A model generated the notes under the pieces. The model made no database searches, was not told where the DNA came from, and worked only from the letters and a program-made list of their open reading frames with translations. A program made the translations under genes and the position numbers. A DNA stretch of 64,000 nt from Galbibacter marinus (lineage in GTDB: Bacteria > Bacteroidota > Bacteroidia > Flavobacteriales > Flavobacteriaceae), in assembly GCF_000300875.1 (NCBI RefSeq), contig NZ_AMSG01000004.1:124001-188000 (forward strand), written 5' to 3'. Position 1 is the first letter of the stretch. Each line of letters opens with the position of its first letter. Shown here piece by piece: positions 31,596 through 41,469 of this stretch.

Positions 31596-31834
31596 AATTA
31601 TGATAATGGTTATATAATAAAATTGGGGGAGCACTGCAATGGCAGTAATTGAGCAATAAATAAGGTAATATTCTTCTCAAAAGAAGAGTGTAGAGTTAGA
31701 TTTCTTAAAATTTACATTCATCCCTAGTAGGCTTGGAGAAATTTGCAAATTCAAGGAATGTTTTGTTTTATGTTGGATATTTGATCATATCGAGTACCTT
31801 GCAAACGAATTATAAAACACTCTTAAAGAAAAGA

Positions 31835-32296
31835 ATGGCGAAGTCTCAACAAACATACAATAAAACAGAAAAAGAAAAAAAACGCTTAAAAAAGCGTGAA
31901 GACAAAAGAAAGAAGATGGCTGCTCGCCGGGCAGAATCTAAAGATTCTAATAAAAAAGGAATTGAGTTTGCCTATGTTGACCACAATGGTAATTTAACAG
32001 ATACACCGCCAGACCCATCATTAAAAGTTGAAATTGATATTGAAGACATAGAAATTAATGTCTCTAGAACAATAGAAGGAGATCGCGAGGAATTTGACCC
32101 TGTTAGAAAAGGAACTGTTTCTTTTTTTGATACTTCAAAAGGATTTGGTTTTATAATTGATTCTGAAGATCAAGAAAAATACTTTACTCATGTGAGTGGT
32201 ATTATCGATGAAATTCAGGAAAATGATAAAGTAACTTTCGAACTTGAAAAAGGAATCAAGGGTCTGAATGCTGTTAAAGTTACCTTACAAAAATAA
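31835..32296 (+). CDS. Cold-shock domain protein with basic N-terminal helix
   Basis: MAKSQQTYNKTEKEKKRLKKREDKRKKMAARRAESK...; CSD RKGTVSFFDTSKGFGFIIDSEDQEKYFTHVSGI. Internal ATG 31835 preferred over 31733. Confidence 0.88.
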   Translation: MAKSQQTYNKTEKEKKRLKKREDKRKKMAARRAESKDSNKKGIEFAYVDHNGNLTDTPPDPSLKVEIDIEDIEINVSRTIEGDREEFDPVRKGTVSFFDTSKGFGFIIDSEDQEKYFTHVSGIIDEIQENDKVTFELEKGIKGLNAVKVTLQK

Positions 32297-32490
32297 ATCG
32301 AGTGGTTGGTACCTGCTTATACATCATGACTAAGTAGAGCTGTCAAACTTATCCATAGACATTTCGTTTGCCAAAGTAAGTAGCTTCACATTATTTGATT
32401 ACTTGATTAAAGTTAATTATGCTATTTCGGCAAGCTTCTAATGAAATAATAGTATCTGATTGTCGGTTAAAGAATGTAGTATACAAAACC

Positions 32491-32498
32491 TATATTTG
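32491..32498 (+). promoter_or_regulatory. -10-like element TATATTTG immediately upstream of ATG 32507
   Basis: Exact TAnnTTTG match 8 nt before the start codon; no well-spaced -33 TTG seen. Confidence 0.35.
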
Positions 32499-32506
32499 CA
32501 GACTAT

Positions 32507-33505
32507 ATGGATTCACTTACTCAAATTGTATTAGGCGCGGCCGTCGGGGAGGCTGTCCTTGGGAAGAAAATAGGCAATAAAGCGATGCTCTACGGGGCTA
32601 TAGCAGGCACGATACCGGATTTGGATGTGTTTGTAAACTCTTTTACAGATACCGTAAGTGCCATTGAAATCCATCGAGGCTTTACACACTCCATACTTTT
32701 CTCAATACTCTTTGCACCAATTTTTGGCTGGCTAGTTTCTCGCTTTGAACGCTATAAAAGTGTAAAAGACTGGTCGTGGCTGTTTTTTTGGTGTTTGCTA
32801 ACGCATCCGCTGTTGGATTCTTTTACTACCTGGGGAACTCAGTTATTTTGGCCTTTAAACACTAGAGTGGCTCTTAAAACTATATTTGTTATAGATCCAC
32901 TCTACACGGTACCTTTTATTGTATTTTTAATACTTGCAATGTTCCAAAAACGTACCTCAAAAAAGCGTCGATTTTATAATAATATGGGATTAATAGTTAG
33001 CACCTGTTACTTAGTAATTACATTGCTTTTAAAATGGTTTACATATACTAAATTTGAAGAAGCTTTAATTGAGCAAAACATTGCTTATACTGAAATTGAT
33101 ACCCGCCCATCACCCATGAATACCATTTTGTGGAGCGCCAATGTAGCGACTAAGGATGCGTTTTTAATTGGGAGCTATTCTTTGTTTGATTCCCAACCCA
33201 TTATTTTTAATTCCTATCCAAAAAACCATGAATTGATTGCAGATTTTACAGATAACCTTAAAATGCAACGCATGATAAGCATCTCTAATCAGTGGTATTG
33301 TATAACTGAGAAAAACGACGAATTATATTTTAATGATTTACGCTTTGGTTTATTAAGTATGGAACCTGATGCTCAAGATTTCGTGTTTCAGTATAAATTT
33401 GAAATCAATGAGAATGGTGACCTGTTTTTTACAGAAACCGAAAAGGACAGAGGCGATGCTGAAAAATTGCTAAAGCAACTGTGGGAAAGAATTAAAGGGA
33501 ATTGA
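32507..33505 (+). CDS. YdjM-like metal-dependent membrane hydrolase
   Basis: 332 aa; MDSLTQIVLGAAVGEAVLGKKIGNKAMLYGAIAGTIPDLDVF...HRGFTHSILFS, LTHPLLDSFTTWGTQ. Confidence 0.9.
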   Translation: MDSLTQIVLGAAVGEAVLGKKIGNKAMLYGAIAGTIPDLDVFVNSFTDTVSAIEIHRGFTHSILFSILFAPIFGWLVSRFERYKSVKDWSWLFFWCLLTHPLLDSFTTWGTQLFWPLNTRVALKTIFVIDPLYTVPFIVFLILAMFQKRTSKKRRFYNNMGLIVSTCYLVITLLLKWFTYTKFEEALIEQNIAYTEIDTRPSPMNTILWSANVATKDAFLIGSYSLFDSQPIIFNSYPKNHELIADFTDNLKMQRMISISNQWYCITEKNDELYFNDLRFGLLSMEPDAQDFVFQYKFEINENGDLFFTETEKDRGDAEKLLKQLWERIKGN

Positions 33506-33589
33506 GTTTGTTGTATATTAAGTGCAACGGGCCTATTTAACTTTATTTTTTGTGTCTTAGTAGTAGCACAAAATAATGTACTTCAACTT

Positions 33590-34390
33590 TTACTTGATGC
33601 TGAACTCTGAAGGTTTCCGAACCAAATATCGCATTAGAATTCTTCGAATATCACGGTTATCTTGTCTGTAGGAGATATAATCTAAGAGCTGCTCTTTAGG
33701 AGTGTCAATTGGACAATACCCAAATCCCTTATATACGCCGTTTTCTATGTAAACTATTCCCATTTCACTTTCTTGTCTTCCTGGTAGTTTACAAAGTTGG
33801 GTAGTTATCTTTGGATATTGATCGGAGATAAAACGGTCAACTCTTTGGTTGTATAATTCTACAGGTTCCTGACCTATACATGCACCATTGCAAGATTTGA
33901 TTTGATATTGAAAACACGAAGTGGAGGATTTGTAGAGTCCGTTTATTTTTTGGCACAACTGGTAGTTTTCTGTGATCCTGTATAAAGCCTCTTTAGCTTC
34001 TAGAAGTGAGCAGAAAGTTGTAAGCTCCTCATTTCTTTGATTGATTTTTTGAATGCCTAAGCTCTTATATCCATTAACTTCGTTTATATACAAACCATAT
34101 TGATATAGAGTTCGACGTTGTGCTCTATTGTATATAGGTTTGTGTTTTTTAATTAAATCGGATTCATAAAGAAGCGCAATAAGTTCACTTCCAGTGATCT
34201 CATAATTGATCTTTTTAGTAAAATGCTGTAGTTTAAAAGATTTTCTGTCTCTACCTCCAAAATGCTGTTTTACCCTTTTCTGAATATTTATGCTCTTTCC
34301 AATGTAAATAAGATGGTCCTCATTGTCATAAAAGAAGTATACTCCAGGGAGAGATGGAAGATTTGATATTTGTGAACTTATACTGATCAA
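33590..34390 (-). CDS. Stand-alone GIY-YIG nuclease with UvrC-like Cys motif
   Basis: 266 aa; LPSLPGVYFFYDNEDHLIYIGKSINIQKRVKQHF, ELIALLYESDLIKKHKPIYN, C-rich CQKINGLYKSSTSCFQYQIKSCNGACIG. Confidence 0.88.
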   Translation of the reverse strand: MISISSQISNLPSLPGVYFFYDNEDHLIYIGKSINIQKRVKQHFGGRDRKSFKLQHFTKKINYEITGSELIALLYESDLIKKHKPIYNRAQRRTLYQYGLYINEVNGYKSLGIQKINQRNEELTTFCSLLEAKEALYRITENYQLCQKINGLYKSSTSCFQYQIKSCNGACIGQEPVELYNQRVDRFISDQYPKITTQLCKLPGRQESEMGIVYIENGVYKGFGYCPIDTPKEQLLDYISYRQDNRDIRRILMRYLVRKPSEFSIK

Positions 34391-35024
34391 CTGCCTTTTT
34401 GGAGTGTGGATTAATTATAGCACAAAGTTAATCATTTTCTTTTTCTCGTATTGATACATAAGATCCGTTCTAGTCTTAAAGAAGTGAGGTTGTAGATGGA
34501 AATGTGGTAAGCTATCACAGACTAAATTATTAAATTCCCTGGCAACTGTTGGGCTAATGTTTGAGGTATTAGGGACTGAAATCACGAACGATAATATATT
34601 TCTTACAATTATCATTGATAAATCCTATATGTTGTCAGATTATTTTGTAGTTTTAATTCTTTAAATTTAATATTGTTTTAAAAGAAAATTTAACCAGAAA
34701 TCAATCAAATCGAAACCATGAGAATTCGTGTGTATTACAGTGCTTTTCTATAGAAGCATTCAAAATGATCATCATTCAACCAATTAAGAATGTAGACTTT
34801 TTGAAACGATCCTTGATTCCCCTTCCTTATCCCCCCTTTTTATATTTTCTATGATGTGGTCCTCCACATTATAGAGTTATAGCCTAATGGTTTTTTCCTT
34901 TGGCTAATTTGTATTTAAATATTCTGTCTTCCCTAATGCGATAAGAATTTGGAGAGACTGCGTTTTTTTTGAGTATCGAATCAACATAAAACAACTATCA
35001 TAATTAACCAAAAAAAAAGAATCT

Positions 35025-35561
35025 ATGGAACCATTTTTATGTGAAATTAAATTATTTGCGGGAAACTACGCTCCTAGGGGATGGGCTTTTTGCAATGGAC
35101 AAATCCTTCCAATTTCTCAGTACCAAGCTGTATTTACTATTTTAGGATATACCTACGGTGGCGATGGAAAAACGACTTTTGCACTACCAGATTTAAGAGG
35201 AAGGGTTCCAATTCATACTGGAGCAAGCACAGGACCTAGAGCGCGTGAAGTTCGATTGGGCGAATCCTCTGGAAGTAACGATAATACTCTTACTATAGGT
35301 AATTTACCAAAACATAATCATCCTGTTTTTGCGAATAATCAACAAGGAACTTCAGGGAATCCAACTGATAACTTTCCAGCAAATTCAGGAGCGTCAGATA
35401 AAGAGTATACTGACAATTCTAATACTTCTATGAATCACCACATGACTGGTTTAGTTGGTGGGGATCTGCCTGTAAATAACATGCAGCCTTATCTAGGACT
35501 CAATTTTATTATTGCACTTTATGGAGAATTTCCAAGCCATGATCAATCATACCAACCTTAA
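35025..35561 (+). CDS. Phage tail collar domain protein (MdpB-like)
   Basis: 178 aa; GNYAPRGWAFCNGQILPISQYQAVFTILGYTYGGDGKTTFALPDLRGRVPIHTG; C-terminal NNMQPYLGLNFIIALYGEFPS. Confidence 0.93.
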   Translation: MEPFLCEIKLFAGNYAPRGWAFCNGQILPISQYQAVFTILGYTYGGDGKTTFALPDLRGRVPIHTGASTGPRAREVRLGESSGSNDNTLTIGNLPKHNHPVFANNQQGTSGNPTDNFPANSGASDKEYTDNSNTSMNHHMTGLVGGDLPVNNMQPYLGLNFIIALYGEFPSHDQSYQP

Positions 35562-35571
35562 CTTTTTCCTC

Positions 35572-38500
35572 ATGAAAAATAAATTACTTCTATTTTTTAT
35601 TATAACCTTGTTCTCTGGTTTTCATAGCCAAGGATTTGGGCAGGATATTACCATGATAGTATGTCAAAATGCCAATTTCAGCTCTTCTTATTCACTTACA
35701 GCGAGCGGTACGATCACTGATGATGGAATTTCGCGTACTACTTATATGAGCGATCCTAATGTAGGAGATTTTGGGGATATGATCATTATTAAGTGGAATA
35801 CTACATTAGATCAGTGGGAAATTTTATTTAACAACTTCGATGGTGGAGATGGCCCTGCCAATGAGTTACAATATTATAGTTCAAATGCAACTTTTCCTAA
35901 TCCGCCCAATATATCAATTGGCAATTGGATAACAGTAGGTGAATTTGCTTGTGATCCTATGGTTCAATTAACTGGGGATGTTGCAGGGATTAACAGTGAT
36001 CCTACCGTCACAGGCTTACCCCTATCTATTACCGTGGATGAAGATTCTAATGAGGAGCCATTGGGTATATCTTCTACGCTTATAGATGATGTTGACGCAG
36101 GCGGTGGTGCATTGACTTTGAAATTCGATGCTACGGGCGGTATTTTTGATATTGCTGCCGGTACAGGAGTTACTCTATCTGGAAATCTTAGCAATCATTT
36201 AGAAATTACAGGGAATATAGGGGACGTAAACCATTATATAAGTGTGCTTTCGAATATTTACTTTAGACCTGACAGTAATCTATATGGCAACAATGCGGCT
36301 AGTGTAGATGTTTATATTAACGATAACGGAAATACAGGCACTGGTGGTGGAAATGATATTTTTGTGGGAACCATTATAGTTAATATTACTGCGGTTAATG
36401 ATGCTCCCGATATATCCGTTCCTAGCTCCATTAGTGCAATTGCAAATACCGATACACCTTTGACAGGAATTAGCATAGAAGATGTTGACGCTGAGGATGG
36501 AGAATTATCTGTCTCTATTGGTATTGTTGCTGGGACATTATTAGCTTTGCCGAGTGGCGGGGTGAGTGTGAGTGGGAGTGGAACAAATCAACTCTCTCTT
36601 CAAGGCTCGCTTTCAGATTTAAATACATTTCTGGCAAGTTCTAATATCATCTTTAAGAACGAACCTGATAATATCGATGATCAAACGCTCACTGTCTCTG
36701 TTAATGATAACGGAAATACTGGAGGTGATCCTTTGATTTCAGAAGATACAGCAACTATAATTCTTGCCCAGCAACCTGCTGAAATTAGTAGTGTTTCGGT
36801 TCCTCCCAGTGGTTCATACGGTTTGGGAGAGGAGCTTGATTTTATTGTTAATTACAATAAGCCTGTAAATGTAAACACATCTTCAGGTACACCTGAACTT
36901 GTTTTGCAAGTAGGGGGCCAAGCTAAAAATGTCCCTTATATGTCGGGAAGTGGCTCGACAAGCCTTGTTTTTCGTTACACTGTTGTAGAGGGGGATGAGG
37001 ATGACGATGGAGTGCTTGTGGAGACACTATTACTTAATGGCGGTACTATTACAAATGAAGGAGTAAATTCAAGTCTAGTACTACAAAATATTGATAATAC
37101 TGAAAATGTAATGGTTGATGCGGTTGCTCCTTCTGGGTATGCAATTACGATTGATCAAGATCTCATCCATGTGGGGAATCAAACTGAGATAAGTTTTACC
37201 TATAGTAATGCTGAAGTTGCAACAACCTATACATATATAATTACAAGTCTTCAAGGTGGAGGGACAGTTAATGGAACGGGTCAAGTTCTTACCTCAACGG
37301 ATCAGGTAACAGGATTAAATTTAAGTAATTTAAATGATGGTGTTGTTTCTATTTCTTTCATGCTTGAAGACGCAAACGGTAATATTGGTATACCAGTGGT
37401 GAGCACCATTTCAAAACAAACCAATCATGCCCCAGTGGCTTCTGATGATCATCATAGTTTGGGTGTTAATACTAATCATATTGCAAATGTTTTGGATAAC
37501 GATAGCGATGGAGATGGTGACAATATAGATGCTTCCTTGGTTGATTCTCCTTCTAATGGAACTATTATATTTAATGTCGATGGTGAGTTTAACTACACCC
37601 CAAATACAGATTATGTTGGCTTAGATAGCATAAGTTATAAAATCTGTGATGACGGAATCCCAAGCTTGTGTGATACAGCTGTTGTTTACTTTGAAGTTTT
37701 GGATACGAATATCCCCACTGGATATTCAGTGGCTTGGGCAGAAGAATTCATCAATGAATCAGAGGCCAATGCAGCTGCTTTTAAAGTGTCAGATGCTACT
37801 GTTGGTGCCACACTGAATTACCAGGTGTCCAGTAATGGGGATGGCAACAGCCAAATTATTTCAGGCAGTCAAATAGTTACAAGTATAGAAGAAGATTTTA
37901 TGGTAGATGTAAGTGGCTTACAAGATGGGACCTTAACAACTGAAATTTTCTTAACCTCTATATACGGCACCCCTGGAATAACTACAAGCGATTCCAATGC
38001 AATTTTAGATCAAACCGCACCTTCTGGACATACTGTAAGTATTGATCAAAATCCGATAGATAGAGTAAATCAATCAGCTGTTAGTTTTACCATGTCCTCA
38101 TCTGAATTAGAAGCTCACTATGATTATACCCTCTCAAGTACGCAAGGTGGACAGGATGTTACGGGTTCAGGTGTAGTAACTTCTCAGACCCAAAGTGTTA
38201 CAGATATTGATTTAACTAACTTAGCTCAGGGAGATATTACGCTCTCTTTAATTCTCACAGATCGTGCAGGTAATATAGGAGATCCTGTCAATACTACTTC
38301 AATAAAAATCACCAATGAAGCTCCTACGGTTTCTGATATAGAAGTTAACGGTTCTTTAATTATCACAGAACAATTATCGGCCAACTATGTATATGCTGAC
38401 TCTGATGGGGACCCTGAAAGTGGTTCTACCTATTTGTGGTATCTCTCTGAGGATAGTTCTGGTGCAGGGAAGTCAGAAATCCCTAATGGGACAGCTTCGC

Positions 38501-40068
38501 AGTATACCCTTAAGCAGAGTGATCGAGGTAAATACATTAGTATTGCAGTTACTCCTAGCGATGGACGTGATGTTGGTACTACAGTTGAAAGTCCTTTAGT
38601 AGGGCCAGTGAAAATGGTACAAAACATTACTTTTCCTAGCATTTCTGAAAAGACCTATGGTGATGCCCCATTTATCCTAGGTGACGCTCAAACCGACCAA
38701 GGCCTAGCCGTGATTTACACAGCCGCAGATCCCAGTTTGATAGAGATCAATGGGAATCAGGCCACAATACTCAAAACTGGAACTACGACCATTACCGCAA
38801 CCCAAGAGGGAGATGACCAAACAAGTGCAGCTGAGCCTATCGCACAAACGCTTATTGTTAATGCTGTGCTTCTAACAATAGAAGCTGATAATTTTTCTAA
38901 AATATATGGTGAATCTGATCCCGAATTATCGGTAAGTTATAGTGGATTCATAAATGGTGATGATGAGACTTCTCTTGATGGAAGCCTTGTTGTCAGGCGA
39001 GCAGAAGGAGAGTCAGTAGGTGATTATCCAATTTCTGTTTCGGGTTATACTTCTGATAAGTACACCATCAATTATGTGGATGGGAATTTCGATATTCAAC
39101 CAAGATTGCTTAGTATCATTGTAGATCCAAATCAAAATAAAGTTTATGGGCAGGATGAGCCACAATTAAGCTATACTGTACAAGGGTTTTCAAATGGAGA
39201 CGATCAAGGTATGATGCAAGGGGATTTATCTAGAGAACCTGGTGAAGATGCTGGTCTTTATGCTATAATCATAGGAACCTTAAATGCAGGAAACAACTAT
39301 GAACTTCAAATAGAGCCTTCAGAATTTGAGATATTAAAGGCAGAACAAGCAATTGTTTGGAACCAAGAATTAACTTTTGGTTGCAACTCTGATTCCCAAG
39401 TAACATTATTAGCAGAATCTAATAGTGGACTTCCTATTACTTATATGGTGGAGGACTCTTCTATCGCTGAGGTAGAAGGTAATGTTTTAACCAAACTTCA
39501 ATCAGGAGTTACTACAATTTCTGCTCAGCAGCTTGGGGATCAAAACCATCATGCTGCACCGGAAGTTCATAAAGAAGTTCAAATTAACCAACAAGGGTTG
39601 ATTCGTCAGCATTGGGATGATGTACTAGTTTTTGATAATAGTAGTGAGAATTTTGTCAGTTATCAGTGGTATAAAAACGGTAATGCTATCCCAGGGGCAA
39701 CCAAACAGTATTATTCAGAAGAGCAGACTTTAAATGGAGAATATTATGTAGTAGCCACTATGGAAAATGGTGCGCAAATCACCTCCTGCTTATTGGAAGT
39801 TTCTCAGCAAAGTGTTACCAACACTTTAAAGGTAGTTCCCAACCCTGCCCTTGGCAGCTCAGAGTTTAGCATAAAGGCTAGTTTTAATCAGGAAGCACTT
39901 AATGGAGCCACTATTAGTTTAATAGATCTTAATGGACGTGTTTTGCAGACCACAGCGGTAACAGGTGAGCAAACCACCATGATTGCTCCCTCACAAACAG
40001 GAATCTATATTGTAGTTATGAACCTCTCAGATGGAAAGAGAAAAACAGTTAATCTTTTAGTACAATAG
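35572..40068 (+). CDS. Large T9SS-exported multidomain surface protein (cadherin/Ig-like and MBG repeats)
   Basis: About 1498 aa from ATG 35572 (MKNKLLLFFIITLFSGF signal peptide); cadherin-like ED.D..DG.L repeats, MBG repeats (KIYGESDPELSVSYSGFINGD, KVYGQDEPQLSYTVQGFSNGD), C-terminal type A sorting-like domain (VVPNPALGSSEFSIKA...GIYIVVMNLSDGKRKTVNLLVQ). Confidence 0.9.
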   Translation: MKNKLLLFFIITLFSGFHSQGFGQDITMIVCQNANFSSSYSLTASGTITDDGISRTTYMSDPNVGDFGDMIIIKWNTTLDQWEILFNNFDGGDGPANELQYYSSNATFPNPPNISIGNWITVGEFACDPMVQLTGDVAGINSDPTVTGLPLSITVDEDSNEEPLGISSTLIDDVDAGGGALTLKFDATGGIFDIAAGTGVTLSGNLSNHLEITGNIGDVNHYISVLSNIYFRPDSNLYGNNAASVDVYINDNGNTGTGGGNDIFVGTIIVNITAVNDAPDISVPSSISAIANTDTPLTGISIEDVDAEDGELSVSIGIVAGTLLALPSGGVSVSGSGTNQLSLQGSLSDLNTFLASSNIIFKNEPDNIDDQTLTVSVNDNGNTGGDPLISEDTATIILAQQPAEISSVSVPPSGSYGLGEELDFIVNYNKPVNVNTSSGTPELVLQVGGQAKNVPYMSGSGSTSLVFRYTVVEGDEDDDGVLVETLLLNGGTITNEGVNSSLVLQNIDNTENVMVDAVAPSGYAITIDQDLIHVGNQTEISFTYSNAEVATTYTYIITSLQGGGTVNGTGQVLTSTDQVTGLNLSNLNDGVVSISFMLEDANGNIGIPVVSTISKQTNHAPVASDDHHSLGVNTNHIANVLDNDSDGDGDNIDASLVDSPSNGTIIFNVDGEFNYTPNTDYVGLDSISYKICDDGIPSLCDTAVVYFEVLDTNIPTGYSVAWAEEFINESEANAAAFKVSDATVGATLNYQVSSNGDGNSQIISGSQIVTSIEEDFMVDVSGLQDGTLTTEIFLTSIYGTPGITTSDSNAILDQTAPSGHTVSIDQNPIDRVNQSAVSFTMSSSELEAHYDYTLSSTQGGQDVTGSGVVTSQTQSVTDIDLTNLAQGDITLSLILTDRAGNIGDPVNTTSIKITNEAPTVSDIEVNGSLIITEQLSANYVYADSDGDPESGSTYLWYLSEDSSGAGKSEIPNGTASQYTLKQSDRGKYISIAVTPSDGRDVGTTVESPLVGPVKMVQNITFPSISEKTYGDAPFILGDAQTDQGLAVIYTAADPSLIEINGNQATILKTGTTTITATQEGDDQTSAAEPIAQTLIVNAVLLTIEADNFSKIYGESDPELSVSYSGFINGDDETSLDGSLVVRRAEGESVGDYPISVSGYTSDKYTINYVDGNFDIQPRLLSIIVDPNQNKVYGQDEPQLSYTVQGFSNGDDQGMMQGDLSREPGEDAGLYAIIIGTLNAGNNYELQIEPSEFEILKAEQAIVWNQELTFGCNSDSQVTLLAESNSGLPITYMVEDSSIAEVEGNVLTKLQSGVTTISAQQLGDQNHHAAPEVHKEVQINQQGLIRQHWDDVLVFDNSSENFVSYQWYKNGNAIPGATKQYYSEEQTLNGEYYVVATMENGAQITSCLLEVSQQSVTNTLKVVPNPALGSSEFSIKASFNQEALNGATISLIDLNGRVLQTTAVTGEQTTMIAPSQTGIYIVVMNLSDGKRKTVNLLVQ

Positions 40069-40070
40069 CC

Positions 40071-41414
40071 ATGGAAAGTATAAAAAAACAATATCAGATG
40101 AAAACAGCACTATTTGCAGTATTTTTTATAATTACAATGATTATTGGACAAGCTCAGGAGCTCTCAGTTTCTGTACATGGCGGAGTCTCTGGTTTATCCT
40201 ATAAAAGCGATGTTGGGGAAGGTAAACAAGGATTAGGCGGCGGAATTGGACTGGAATATACACACTACTTTAGTGGTCATTGGGGTGTTTTAACAGGTGT
40301 GGAGGCCCGTTATAATAGCAATACCTTTGAGCTTGATGACAATGTGCAGTTTCTGTCCAATGAAATCGATGATAGGGGTTCAGCTTTTGAATATCGCGTG
40401 AGAACAAGTGGATATGAAGAAGATCAGAGATTTTACTCCTTCGGAATTCCAGTTATGTTACAGTATCGAGGCGCTATTTCTGATAAAACGGGTTTTTACA
40501 TAGGGCTTGGAGCAAAAGTATTGCTGAGTCAAAAACTTAAGGCAGATGCTCAATCGAAAATCATGGATCTTAGGGGATATTATCCCGATTTAAATCTAGT
40601 GATCGATGATCTTCCATCTCATGGATTTGGAACCCTTAATGATTGGGAAGGGGATGCTGAGGTTTCTCTAAAAACCTCCATATTGCTAGGTTTAGAAGGT
40701 GGTTTAACCTTTAAGTTAAAAGAGAATCTGAAATTATATACAGGGATTTACGCCGATTATGGCCTCAGTGACATGCAAAAAGATAATACGGCTTCCAACA
40801 TAGTAAGTTACAATCCTGAATCCATCCAAAGTGTTATCTCAAATGGCGTATTGTCCCATGAGATTATCGTGGAAAAAAGCAATTATCTCTCTGCTGGGGT
40901 GAAGTTAAAGCTAGGATTTATGCTTGCAAAAACTAAACAGGCCCCGACAAAGGAAATTATGGAACCAGAAGAAGTGGTTCAAACGAATCAACCAACCCAG
41001 ATAGTAGAACAAGAGGTTGTAGTAGCGGAAGAAGTAGAACCTCAGGAACATGTGCTTTCCGATGAGCAAGTGGCCTATATTGAGCAACCTTTAGTCTTTG
41101 GTGAAATTGATAAAGCAGATGTTCCTTCATCGCTGCAAGCGCGATTGGATTCCATCGCGAAATTAGTGAATGATAATGCAGGTGTAAATATTAAAGTAAC
41201 AGGGCATACTTGTGATCTTGGAAGTGAGTCCCTTAACCAGCAAGTTGGCATGAAAAGGGCAGAAGCGGTGGCCGAATATCTTAAAACTATTGGGGTGGCC
41301 AGCGACCAAATGGAACTGGAGTCCAAGGGTGAGTCTGATCCTGATTTCCCAAATACGACAGCTTTAAATAGAGGGAAAAATAGAAGAGTCACTATAGAGG
41401 TGTTAACTCAATAA
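40071..41414 (+). CDS. Outer-membrane beta-barrel protein with C-terminal OmpA domain
   Basis: 447 aa; barrel-like N-terminus, C-terminal OmpA (INIKVTGHTCDLGS..LNQQVGMKRAEAVAEYLKTIGV...NRGKNRRVTIEVL). 2-bp gap after previous gene. Internal ATG 40098 possible start. Confidence 0.88.
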   Translation: MESIKKQYQMKTALFAVFFIITMIIGQAQELSVSVHGGVSGLSYKSDVGEGKQGLGGGIGLEYTHYFSGHWGVLTGVEARYNSNTFELDDNVQFLSNEIDDRGSAFEYRVRTSGYEEDQRFYSFGIPVMLQYRGAISDKTGFYIGLGAKVLLSQKLKADAQSKIMDLRGYYPDLNLVIDDLPSHGFGTLNDWEGDAEVSLKTSILLGLEGGLTFKLKENLKLYTGIYADYGLSDMQKDNTASNIVSYNPESIQSVISNGVLSHEIIVEKSNYLSAGVKLKLGFMLAKTKQAPTKEIMEPEEVVQTNQPTQIVEQEVVVAEEVEPQEHVLSDEQVAYIEQPLVFGEIDKADVPSSLQARLDSIAKLVNDNAGVNIKVTGHTCDLGSESLNQQVGMKRAEAVAEYLKTIGVASDQMELESKGESDPDFPNTTALNRGKNRRVTIEVLTQ

Positions 41415-41469
41415 TTTAAAATTGGCAATGGCCTTAGAGCGGTAAAAAGTTCACGGGTCTTGTCTTTTT

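Noticed and set aside
31452-31634. 60-aa minus-strand ORF
   Set aside because: Antisense to the glycosidase-like remnant; AT-rich random composition.
29225-32300. Possible integrative element at tRNA-Arg
   Set aside because: No integrase, and no second copy of the tRNA 3' end (att-like repeat) was seen downstream.
34415-34615. 66-aa minus-strand ORF upstream of the GIY-YIG gene (CDSLPHFHLQPHFFKTRTDLMYQYEKKKM)
   Set aside because: Could be a gene remnant but I recognise no family and it does not match the expected DnaQ exonuclease.
35025-35561. Prophage signal from the tail-collar gene
   Set aside because: No other structural, lysis, replication or integrase genes nearby; better explained as a host surface-protein cassette.
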